A stretch of 64,000 nt of DNA from contig JAIXMQ010000029.1 of NCBI GenBank assembly GCA_025716855.1, positions 124,001 to 188,000 on the forward strand, in the 5' to 3' direction. Under the pieces are notes generated by a model, which was not told the origin of the DNA, did no database searches, and saw nothing but the letters and a program-made list of their open reading frames with translations. Below are positions 36,596 through 46,659 of this stretch, in pieces (within the stretch, counting starts at the first letter, position 1; each line of letters opens with the position of its first letter). Source of the stretch: Pilaira anomala (Eukaryota > Mucoromycota > Mucoromycetes > Mucorales > Mucoraceae). A program made the position numbers and the translations under genes.

Positions 36596-38104
36596 TTATT
36601 GTTTTAAATTATCTGCTTTACGAGCAATATTATCAATTTGGTTTGAAATTGTCTTTTTCCAATTTGAACTAGATAAAAACATGGCATGTTCTAACCCTTC
36701 CATTAAACGAACATCTACACCACGTTGAGACAAGTAATCATAAATAACAGAACTACCAACAATACCATCTTTTTCAGATAAAAACACAGTGGCATTAGCT
36801 AAAGTACTTTGAGTATCTAATGGAGAAGGCAGCTTTGGTAATTTGGGTGTTGTATTTGGTTGAGAGAAATAGATGGTTTCAAACCATTGAAAGTGCCTAG
36901 AGATATAATTGCTGATATACAATTCGCGAGAAGCAACATAATATAATATATGCTATATAAAAAGAAGAAAGTTGTTAGTAAATATAAGATGCACAAATAG
37001 AGAAAAAACTTACTTGCAATAATGTCTTGGGAAGACGATGAACAAAATTAAATGCAACATGATGATAATGTAGTAAGAAACAAATAGGATCAATCATGAC
37101 TAACCCAGCAACAGTTTCAGGTGCTTTATTCATAATCCAGCTTGAAACACCTGTACCTAATGAATGAGAGACATATACAGCATCTTGATAACCAAATCTA
37201 TTCAACATCAATTTAATTTCTTCAACAGTCTCAGAAGCAGAAGGAACGTCATCTACCATATGCATGGCCACATAAGGTAACTCTACCAAGAAAATAGGTC
37301 GATCTAATCGATTTAAATAATGTATAAATTCTGCGTAGCAAAGAACTCCTGCACCGATACCATGTAAGAAGACAAGTGGTGTCTGATTATTTGAAGAGGA
37401 TGGTCGATAAAAGTAAGAAAGGTTGCTGAAATGGTCTTGTTTTTTATCTTCAAAAAATTGGCGTACTGTATCATCTATTAAGCCCAAGATACCACCCCAA
37501 ACTGCATTTGAACTAGTGTGTTTTGAAGGAATAAATGACCAAGCCCATTGTAAACACACAAGGTTAAATAATTTTGTTAAACAATAAACTCCAACGTAAA
37601 GAAGTAAAGGTCGATGACAAGCTTGAACGGGATCGAGATGAAGTCGAATACATTGTAATTCTTTATTTTGTCCCGGTGGGAATTTAATATGAAACCAGTC
37701 TTCGGCAGAACTTAACATCCATTCCATTTCAATAGCCCATGCCTCATTGCTCATTACATTGTCGAGATGGTCATGCCAAAAAGCCCAAGCAAACCTATTT
37801 ATAGAAAGTCAATTCACAAATGAAAAAAAAATGCACAGACGTTGTGTCACCTTTACCATACAGCCAAATTATCTCTTTGGATATCTTTAAATTTTGGATG
37901 ACTATAGTCTTTTTTATAATAAAACCATCCTTCACTCCAACTTGAAATGTCATCAATTGTTTGTAAACAATTCCAAAATAAGTTTGATCTTTCTAATTGA
38001 CTTAATGGGATTTTGGGTTTGGTTTGTGCTTGTAATCTATTTCGTGAATAAACAAAATAGAAATAAAATAATATTTCAAAAATACACCATAAAAAAATCA
38101 CCAT
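36596..38104 (-). CDS. Membrane-anchored alpha/beta hydrolase
   Basis: Three or more exons on the minus strand. The start is at 38104 (MVIFLWCIFEILFYFYFVYSRNR), a signal-anchor-like hydrophobic segment, and there is a second hydrophobic patch (PLLLYVGVYCLTKLFNLVCL). The hydrolase fold shows the oxyanion-hole loop FLHGIGAG, the nucleophile elbow VSHSLGTG, an acid region (LSEKDGIVG) and a catalytic-His candidate in LEHAMFL near the C-terminus. It ends at 36596 (KADNLKQ). The family covers lipases, esterases and acyltransferases; substrate unknown. Total length is about 460 residues. Confidence 0.8.
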
Positions 38105-38200
38105 TGCAGTTATGCTTCAGAAAAATAACAAAAAAGAAAAGTTCACGTATATAAGAAAGTGTTTTTATATGAAAAAAAATATATATAAAGGAGTTGAATT

Positions 38201-38232
<32 letters not shown>

Positions 38233-38339
38233 GTGTTCACAAGTTGCACGTGTATATGTTTTTTAAAAATCAATTGATATAAGTCAATTCTAAGTAAAAA
38301 TAAAACAAAACAAATCATTAAAAAAAGAAAAAGTTGATA

Positions 38340-40896
38340 CAGATCAAAAAAAAAAAACAAACCTCTTAATCTTGCTCTTAATGTGTCTAGTTCTGGTATA
38401 GGTCTATTAAAGTGATACTAAAAGTATAGAAGTTAATATTTTTGAAAGGATTTTTTTTTTAAATATATTTCTAATTATCACATTACATTTAATTGGGATG
38501 ACACTCTTGGTACAACATTGTCAAGAATAAATGATACATTTATCGATGCAGTTGCACGCTAATAATAATAATAAAAAAATGGGTTCATTAAATAATTATT
38601 GATGTCACATATCAATTTTCTTCCTTACTTGTTCTCTAGGTAGTTCTCTTTTACGAACTTCTTTTATCATGGATCTCAAATAATGTTCTGTTAAATTACA
38701 TACACTATTGATGACAGTAGCATACAACTAATAGCAATAAAAAGAATGTATGATGAGTTTATATATATACTATGTCTAAAAAAAAAAAGTACAAACCTGC
38801 AATTTGGAGAGTAAGCAGATATCATTAGAAAATTTAACCAACATGTTATAAAAGCTCACAACACTTGAAGTCACTCTCACATCTGTCCCTAACCCTTGTC
38901 CAGACACAATATTAAAGTTATCATTACTGATAAACTTTTCAATCTTTTCCATGTTTCTCTTTTCATAAGTTACTACTGTTTCCTTTGCATTTTCCAAAAA
39001 TAAATCCTCTAACATGAATTTTAAATCTAGGCCTACTTTACGAAGCTGTACATATGTAGATATTCAGTTGAGGGCGTATATATATATAAAAGGAGTGAGT
39101 AAAAACTTACAATTGAACATTGATCTACCGTAGATTTAAAGCAATCAGCAATCACTTGACAACTTAATTGACTTTGACCAAATACTTGTCGTTTATAAAT
39201 ATCGGCATAAATTTCCGCCTGTTCTCGAACCCATGTTACAAATCCCGAAGCCATTTCGTTCTGTTTAAATGAATCTCGATACCATTCACATGTATTACGA
39301 ATCAATGTAAACACAACAAGTGCTAATTCACTAATATAAGTTGTAATGTCACCTCCAAATACTAATTGTCTGTATATATACATTTAACATATAAAGGGTG
39401 TTAATATCATATAAAATGATCTTCTTTTTTCGGTTTATCTTACCGAATTCGTTTTTTGATAATCAATGTTCTAGTACTCAAAAATACTTGACGTGCTCTC
39501 TCGCTTTTACCCAATCGAAGTAGCCAATTAACATATCGTTGAAATTGAATTTTGGTCAGTAATGTGTTACTAAGGTCTCGACTGATGATGGTACTAAGTA
39601 TATCTGTATATTGCTCAATATGATCTCTTGCTTCTCTCACAATAGGTAATGAGCTTGAAGAAGAATTGATAATTTGTCGTGTCTTTTCAATGTACACTAC
39701 ACTCTTTTCAAATTCTCGAAGCGCAATTAATACTTCTAATTGATCCGGTAAATCCACAAGCCATCTCTCCTTATCAGGATGCATTGTATTGGTATCACGA
39801 AGCTTAAAAAAAAGGTAAATACAAACTCTATTGTTTTTTTTATTATTATTAATATTATTACCTTTCGAATGTCAGCAGATTGAGGCGCATCTAATTGTCG
39901 ATCATCATTTTCTTCAATCAATCTTCTATAAGCATTCAACAGCTCCATTTTATCTTCTGTCCGTTCCGAGCGAAAGATAAACGTATCAGGATAAACAACA
40001 ATTCTTAAAGCATTGGTCAAATCCGAAGAATCTCTAACATCCACAATAGTAATATCTTGGATATCCCAACAGTATTCTGCAATCAACTTGTTGGATCTTC
40101 TTCGTGCAACTAACAAACAATCATTCAGTAAGAACAAATGCACGGCATGCTTTGGTTGTAAAGTACGTGGATTGATATCAAAAAAATTGACACATTCTCT
40201 CACAATATATCTATTTTCGGCTTGCGTAATAAAGCGATGTGATCCTTCGACGTTGTCCCACAGGGCCATGATTTGTGCTCTGTACATACCATCACTACTA
40301 ATACCGTTATTGGTGCGTTGTTGTGAGGCAGAAAAGATACTTTCGACGGCGTTATGACTGTGACTGAACTCAGACGAATTGGTCGTTATCAAAAAGGATT
40401 CCCAAATAGATTTCAATTCGTTCAAGTATTCTTTTACGCTGAGCACATCCGCATCCAGATTAACAATCTCTTTCGAGATGGAAACAAATTCGGTATAGTT
40501 TCGATAGACATTACGCTGTAAATCTCCACCCACTACATGTTTTGCATCAAGTAAAGACTTGTAAAAACTTCGAATGCCTTCTTCGTTTGTATCTCCCAAT
40601 GAACGACGTACGACTTGAAAAAAAAAGGTTTAGTTAAATAATCTCTTGATTTTTTTTAGGTAAAACTTACAATCCTCTGGTTGTAAATTGTCATCTGCAA
40701 AACGATGTAAATCAACAGTAATAGGTGCTTGTTGGACAGGTCGAGCCATAGGTGGTGTGGCTGTTACGCGTGGTGTTGAAACTGAACTGGAAGCAGGCGA
40801 AGGTGACGAAGAAGGCGAACCCTTGGCCTTGTCCTTCTTCATAAAGTGGTCCACTCCCCCTAACCCTTTTTTACGAAGCGTACCTGCTGTTTTCAT
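38340..40896 (-). CDS. EXO84: Exocyst complex component EXO84
   Basis: Minus-strand gene with about eight exons, starting at 40896 (MKTAGTLRKKGLGGVDHF). The N-terminal Ser/Pro-rich region is followed by a Vps51/EXO84 helical segment (GIRSFYKSLLDAKHVVGGDLQRNVYRNY...EIVNLDADV). Next is a PH-like domain (HAVHLFLLNDCLLVARRR...IVDVRDSS...DTFIFRSERTEDKMELLNAY) and long helical bundles of the CorEx part (WLVDLPDQLEVLIALREFEKS; FTLIRNTCEWYRDSF). Small exons encode ATVINSVCNLTEHYLRSM, RATASINVSFILDNVVPRVS and finally FNRPIPELDTLRARLRG. The last exon boundary is uncertain: the frame runs on into T-rich sequence near 38340. EXO84 helps tether secretory vesicles to the plasma membrane during polarised growth. 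Confidence 0.87.
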
Positions 40897-41520
40897 CGTT
40901 TTTTGTTAAAAAAGGTAATAAAAAGATAGAATGCGGGGTTTTTTACTCGAGTACAAAAAAAAAGGGGGGGAAGGCAGAGGCATTTTGCTTTTGCATTACA
41001 CACTTTAATGGACTGCTCACTACTCTTTAAAATAATTATATGCTTTAGTAATTATAAGTTGAAGAATAAGTTGGTTCTTTATTGAGTCACTTCAACGTGT
41101 GAAAACACTTTTTAGTCTAAAAGGATTCGAAACACTATTATATTAGTAAAATGATGCATTTATTAGTATTATTTAAAGAGTTACATTTGCGTGATGACCA
41201 TATATATGAAGTATTTACTGTCAATAGTCTCGATACAGGCTTAGCTATTTTGTGTTGAGATAAGAACAACTCTTATTAACAAAAATAAGTTATTCATGTA
41301 TCAATATTAAATAACACTATCTAATCGTATACATAGGATCAACGGATAATATGGTCAATTCGAAAGAGTAGGACGTATTAATCCAAAGCAGAAGAGTGGG
41401 TATTAGATTTATTTAAACCTATCAGAAAATATGCTCCTTTTCAAAGACAATTATTGGGGCATTCCAGATGTAAAAAGATTATTTTATTTTAGTTTAGAAG
41501 AGCTCTTTCGATTTTATTTT
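40897..41520. other. AT-rich spacer upstream of EXO84
   Basis: Contains a short poly-A/poly-G stretch at about 40955-40970 and no supported gene. Confidence 0.5.
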
Positions 41521-42400
41521 ACTTAATAAATTAACCCTCAATCATTTCTGATTGTCCAAAACGTCTAATATTAGACACGTCTATACCTTGGAGATCAGCC
41601 GTTCTAGCCGAGAAGCCAGGGTTTACATAAGATTCTTGGATTAAATAATCATATAAGCCTTGAAGGATTCGGTAATTGTGGCCAAGTGACTATGGCACGT
41701 CCATTCCTCTTTAGGATCATGCATATATGTTTAAGCATTTTGCTATTGAACCTATCGCTATATTTCTCAAACGTTGGTAAAGACTCTCCTTGTAGAGCCT
41801 CGCGAAAAGGCACATACCAATCATCATGAAAGGGCATATTTCTACTCTTGGGTTGCAAAGACATGCCCCGATTTCCAATATTTCAAATTTGTCTGTTTTG
41901 TCTTGTCGCATAACAAGTACAATGACAGGACAAGCTCCAAAACCTTCATATTCAACATTGTCTACTTGCTAAAGATGTCAGTCCTTTGTACATGAGATAC
42001 ATAGTTGGCGGGAAGAACCATTGCAAGCATTTGTAAAGTTAAACCCTATTATAATATAAGGTTTCCACTTTAAATTAAATACTATAATCACATTTGACTG
42101 TCTATATATGCTCATTCACTTACGGGAAGTAATTAAAGAAACACTTCTGATATCATATTTCTTGTAAGGTGCAATTTTCAACAATCGTAGAAGTATATAT
42201 TTCATTATTTTTGGAGATTTTTCATTGACTCAAGAGAGAATTTGGTATTGTATTCTTCATCAATTTTGGGCCTTCGACAATTCCAAGTTCATGACTGCCA
42301 TATTTCATTAATTGATCAGGTCTTTTTGTTGTTACTTTTCTTTGAATGGGTTTGATACTTGACAGCTTTCTTTCCATTTTTACTTGATCATTCGTAAATT
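41520..42400 (-). pseudogene. Relic of an unknown repeat-family ORF
   Basis: Broken minus-strand frames are strung together. One near 42377-42230 begins MERKLSSIKPIQRKVTTKRPD and has HELGIVEG; others follow at 41995-41720 and 41864-41649. Each is short and none joins without frameshifts. The RxD...E.G..E pattern reminds me of a hypothetical-protein family common in Mucoromycota genomes, but this is memory and not a match I can show. Confidence 0.3.
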
Positions 42401-42527
42401 GGCAATATACTTCTCTATAATTACTGTAAGTGGGTTAAGCCCAAAAATATATACAAATCAAACATATTCTCGAATTTTGATGCCACCTTCATCAAAAGCT
42501 AGTAAATTAACTGCCAAACTGGTCTTA

Positions 42528-42802
42528 GAGCATCCACAGTCGTGTAGCTAAATCCTTAAACTATCTAAAGTAGCGAAAAAGTTTAGCACAACATATACGC
42601 AATTATATAGCGGTACTTATTTACTTAAAAATATGTCATAGAATAATACGTTTGATATTTTTTTGTAGGGGATTTTTTTGAATAACAGTAAAATAGCATA
42701 GTAAATAGCTATACGACAGGATATCATTTTGAAATTTATTTTAGCTAATAATAAATAGACTCTATTTTAGATAAAAATTTAACTACACGACTGCGAATGC
42801 TC
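42528..42802. mobile_element. MITE, 275 bp, PIF/Harbinger-like ends
   Basis: The left end is GAGCATCCACAGTCGTGTAG. The right end, as its complement, is GAGCATTCGCAGTCGTGTAG: 20 bp with two mismatches. Flanking TTA on both sides (42525-42527 and 42803-42805) is the target duplication. It has no coding capacity and its outermost six bases are the same as those of the MITE at 10073-10227, so both may be moved by the same transposase. Confidence 0.82.
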
Positions 42803-42965
42803 TTATATCGTTGTAATCGAGTTCAGTTCTTATCAAGGAAACTTTAAATCTCTTTTGGATTTTAAACTCGATTTGTGTATCCCCTTCTCCGCCAAAAAAA
42901 AAGAAAAAAAATTTATTCTCGTTGTCATGGATACACTTGTTTTCTACCTTTTTTTTTAAAAAAAA

Positions 42966-43842
42966 ATGCACAGTCCACAATCCACTGTTATTTTTGTTCA
43001 TTCCACTGCTCATTGGGAAGCTATTCAAAAGCAAAGAGCACAACTCTTAGGTGTGAAGCCAGAACCAGAGCCGGCCGTTAAAAAGGAGAAAAAGACTCCA
43101 CCGCCTCCTTCTGTTAAAAGTAGAAAGTATAATGTTGGAAGTGAAACAAGTCGTCGTCGTAAAAGATGGGTGAATAGTAAATAGACAAGCAGAGATATTA
43201 TATGTGAAAAAAAAACGGTATATACTAACAGCAAAAAAAAAATTATGTGACTGTAGACAACTTCTCAGATCATCCACAAGCAGTTTTGTATGCTGAAGAC
43301 CTTCGTCCGCCTGGTTATGTTTATAAACATCATGATGCATCAATTTTGGAAGGAGATGACATAGTGATAGAACCTACCACAGTACAACCTGTTGTATTAC
43401 CCACCATCTTATCAAGACATATTCGACACAATTTGAAAAAGACGCATATTTCTCAAGGATTGGTATCCAAATATGAATCGCAGTTTTTGGAATTCATTGA
43501 TAGTTGGTTAGATGATCCAGAACGATTGGATAAAGTGTGTTTACAAATTGCATCTGAAAATCAATTTGAACGCTATGTATTACACACCATGAGCCAATAT
43601 TATGGATTTCAATCTTTTAGTAAGTATAAGAGAAATACAGTACATATTTACAAATAATTCATGCTGATTTTCTCTAAAAAAAAGGCCAAACAAATGATCA
43701 TAATATTCGTACAACATCTATTTTTCATCCTGCATACATGAATTATATCACCAAAGACATTAAAGAAGAGATCGATTATTTAGATGCGGCAGACTGGATC
43801 ATGCCTGAAAACTCGTTTTTTGATTACTTGTTTAATAAATAA
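42966..43842 (+). CDS. R3H-domain protein (R3HDM4-like)
   Basis: Three exons. The first starts at 42966 (MHSPQSTVIFVHSTAHW), the intron after RRRKRWVN splices to NNFSDHPQAVLYAEDLRPPGY, and a second intron after FQSF splices to SQTNDHN; the stop TAA is at 43840-43842. The arginine-rich RRRKRW segment followed by acidic/proline sequence looks like the R3H-associated N-terminal region. The C-terminal part (FIDSWLDDPERLDKVCLQIA...FERYVLHTMSQYYGFQSFS) looks like an R3H fold, a single-stranded nucleic-acid-binding module, and the gene ends in FDYLFNK. Function beyond nucleic-acid binding is unknown. An upstream ATG at 42875 is in a different, T-rich frame and is rejected. Confidence 0.7.
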
Positions 43843-43979
43843 CTTAAAGTTTCTCTGTTGCTCAATGAGTTGTTATTCTTACCATAATAATACATATATA
43901 TTCTATACTCTTTACATTGGTTTAATATCACAAAAAAAAAAGATAAAATGTTTTGCATGCGTCATTTTTGTACTTCTTT

Positions 43980-43988
43980 TATATAAAA
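43980..43988 (+). promoter_or_regulatory. TATA-like box upstream of ERG4
   Basis: TATATAAAA lies 93 bp before the ATG at 44073, at the same spacing as in P450 member 3 and GDH. Confidence 0.5.
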
Positions 43989-44072
43989 GCAAGCTTCCTT
44001 TATACTTCTTTTTAATATATATAATTTCTTTTTTTTTTTTTTTTTTTTACAGCAACCACAAAAAAAGTGAAA

Positions 44073-45611
44073 ATGTCCAGTGAGCCACTACTTGGTCATA
44101 ACAAGAATAGAAATGGAGTTCCTCTCTTCAAACAAAGATTAACCAAACTAGATGTCAAAATAGATAATGAAGTTCATTATGAATTTGGGGGTCCAGTGGG
44201 TGTGTGTGCCATGATGGTTGGATTTCCATGTTTAATGTATTACTTTTGGGTATGTCTCGAATACCATCAAGGTAAATTGATTTATCCTACTAGTATGTTG
44301 GAAGTGAAACCTTGGATTATCAGTGAAATTTGGGAAAAGGTCAAGTTAGGTGCCTATCCATCCTTATGGGCAACGCAAGTATACATGGGTTATGCTCTAT
44401 TCTCATTTATCTTGGCTTACTGTATGCCTGGTCCTGTTGTGGAAGGTTTGCCTATTCCATCATTAAATGGTGAACGAGTAAGGTTTTTTATTTATATTTT
44501 ATTATTTTATTATCATCTAATCAAAAATATTACAGCTCAATTATCTTTGTAATGGTCTTTCTTCGTGGTATCTGACATTAATCGTTTCCTTTGTCTTGCA
44601 TTTCACAGGTCTCTTTCGTCTTACACATATCGTTGATCATTTTGGAGAATTGATGACGGTCGCTATCATCTGGGGATTTTTCATGTCAACTATAGTCTAT
44701 ATAAGTGGCCTGTTATCTGAAAAGACGCATCGCATGTCTGGTAATTTTTTCTATGATTATTTTATGGGTTCTTGTTTAAATCCCAGAATTGGTCAAGTCG
44801 ATCTTAAGATGTGGGCAGAAATTAGAATACCTTGGCCTGTTTTGTTCTATCTCTCTTTGTCCTGTCTTTTAAAACAATATGAAACTTATGGAACTGTCAC
44901 TGCCCCTGCAGTTTTTATGGTTTTGGCTCATTTCTTGTATGTAAATGCATGCCAAAAGGGTGAAGAGTGTATACCTACATCATGGGATATATTTTATGAA
45001 AAGAATGGTAATATACAAAAAAAAGTAGCTATCTATTTTAATAACATGTTTGTGTTTATATAGGATTTATGTTAATTTTTTGGAATATGGCTGGTGTACC
45101 ATTTACATACTGCTATTCATCCATTTACCTCATGAAATATCAATTGACTACGGGACATGCCATTACACACAGTACAATATATACTCTGAGCTTGTTCACT
45201 ATATTGCTCGTGGCTTATTACATATTTGATACAGGAAACTCACAAAAGAATCGGTTTCGTATGGAACAAAATGGATCTTTTTTTGTACGTAACGCATTTC
45301 CTCAATTACCATGGGGTCATATTCAGAACCCAACCTATATCAGAACGAAGCATGGCAATCTATTATTGACATCTGGATGGTGGGGTATTTGTCGTAAACC
45401 GCATTATACTGCCGATTTAATGATGGCTATTTCTTGGGGACTAATTACTGGTTTTGAATCTTTCTTGCCTTACTTTTACTTTTTCTTCTTTTTATGTGTT
45501 CTTGTACATCGTGTCTCGAGAGATATGGATCGGTGTGCTAAAAAGTATGGCGAGGACTGGGTTAGGTATTGTGAGCGAGTTCCTTATATTTTTATTCCTT
45601 ATGTGTTTTAA
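44073..45611 (+). CDS. ERG4: Delta(24(24(1)))-sterol reductase (C-24(28) reductase)
   Basis: Three exons (introns near 44478-44535 and 45007-45062). The start is the ATG at 44073 (MSSEPLLGHNKN). The protein has eight or nine hydrophobic segments and the ERG4/ERG24 family marks: YEFGGPVGV near the N-terminus, LLSEKTHRMSGNFFYDYFMGSCLNPR, and AEIRIPWPVLFYLS. KNGFMLIFWNMAGVPFTYCYSS, WWGICRKPHYTADL and the C-terminal DRCAKKYGEDWVRYCERVPY follow. KQYETYG and the CQKGEEC segment favour ERG4 over the C-14 reductase ERG24. It would catalyse the last step of ergosterol synthesis in the ER with NADPH. Confidence 0.9.
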
Positions 45612-45888
45612 GACTATTACTGTATCTATCCATTTTTAATGAATTAATCTATTTTATATTTTCTATTTCTCTTTTTACGCATTTTTATAATGTTCAGTTT
45701 AAAATTGTAACCAACATATTGACATTTTTAGCAAAAAAAAATTTCATTTAAACAAATTGAATTTAATAATAATGATAATAAAATATAGAGTTGGGAAAAT
45801 AGTGTATGAAACGTGGTTTTTCTTTTAAATAGGTAATAAAGTAATAAAAAAATCTAATAATCTAAGGTGTGGTAAAAAAAAAAGTTTT

Positions 45889-46659
45889 CTAGTTGATAGT
45901 CAAACCGGGAAGGCTAAGGAGACCGGTAGCTCTAACAACAGTGGTAGTAGTGCTTTCAGAAGTTGTAGTAGCGACTGTAGTAGTGGTTGAAGTGGCCTCA
46001 GTGAGGGTTTCAGTAGACAATGAAACAGAGCTTTCAGAGCTTTGAGAGCTTTGAGAGCTTTGAGAACTTTGAGAGCTTTGAGAGCTTTCAGAGCTTTGAG
46101 ATGTTTGAGAGCTTTGAGATGTTTGAGAAGGTGCTTCTGCAGTAACAGTTTGGTAAATGTACCAGTTCTTCTTTCCACCCCAAGGTTTACCACCTTGACC
46201 ACCTTGACCACCTTGACCACCTTGAACGCCTTGACCCCATTGACCGCCTTGGTTGCCTTGGTTGTTTTGGTTGCCACTCCACTTTTCGTTATTACCACCT
46301 TTACCGCCATGGCTACCACGACCACCACGACCACCACCGTGCTTGTAGTCTTCTTCTTCTTCATCTTCATCATCATCGTCTTCATCATCGTCATCGTGCT
46401 TGTCATCATCATCATCATCATCATCATGCTTGTCATCATGCTTGTCATCATGCTTGTCATCATCATCGTCATCGTCGCCTCCACGCTTTTGCAAGTTACT
46501 ATTGAATTCAGCAATATCAACGTCAAGAGGAGAACCCATGAGTTCGACAGCACTAGGAGAAGCCTTCATTGCAGATACAGATGCAGAAGCAGAAGCGGGT
46601 GCAGCAGTAACAGCAGTAGCCAAAAGGGCAAGAGAGATTAAAGAAAGAGTCAAACGCAT
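45889..46659 (-). CDS. Secreted Asp/His-rich, Gly-rich, Ser-rich protein with Kex2-type site
   Basis: Single-exon minus-strand ORF of 256 residues starting MRLTLSLISLALLATAVTAAP, a clear signal peptide with an Ala-Pro cleavage region. A pro-segment follows to LQKR (residues about 56-59), a Kex2/furin site. Then come a long acidic block with repeated DDKHDDKHDD units, a Gly-rich block (GGQGGQGGQGG, GGRGGRGSHGGKGG), a short WYIYQTVTAEAP segment, QSSQSSQSS repeats and a Thr/Ser-rich C-terminus. The Ser/Thr regions should be O-glycosylated and the Asp/His block could bind divalent metals; both are inference. No GPI signal is evident (end LLSLPGLTIN is only weakly hydrophobic). I recognise no family. 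Confidence 0.75.
   Translation of the reverse strand: MRLTLSLISLALLATAVTAAPASASASVSAMKASPSAVELMGSPLDVDIAEFNSNLQKRGGDDDDDDDKHDDKHDDKHDDDDDDDDKHDDDDEDDDDEDEEEEDYKHGGGRGGRGSHGGKGGNNEKWSGNQNNQGNQGGQWGQGVQGGQGGQGGQGGKPWGGKKNWYIYQTVTAEAPSQTSQSSQTSQSSESSQSSQSSQSSQSSQSSESSVSLSTETLTEATSTTTTVATTTSESTTTTVVRATGLLSLPGLTIN

Noticed and set aside
44067..44072. Start of ERG4 six bases earlier, at GTG
   Set aside because: Nuclear fungal genes normally start at ATG; the ATG at 44073 has a good AAAATGTC context.
45900..46641. Long overlapping ORFs (Met/Lys-rich minus, Leu/Ile-rich plus) at the Asp-rich protein locus
   Set aside because: They are frame shadows of simple codon repeats (GAT, CAT, TCA). Only the frame with signal peptide and Kex2 site makes sense.
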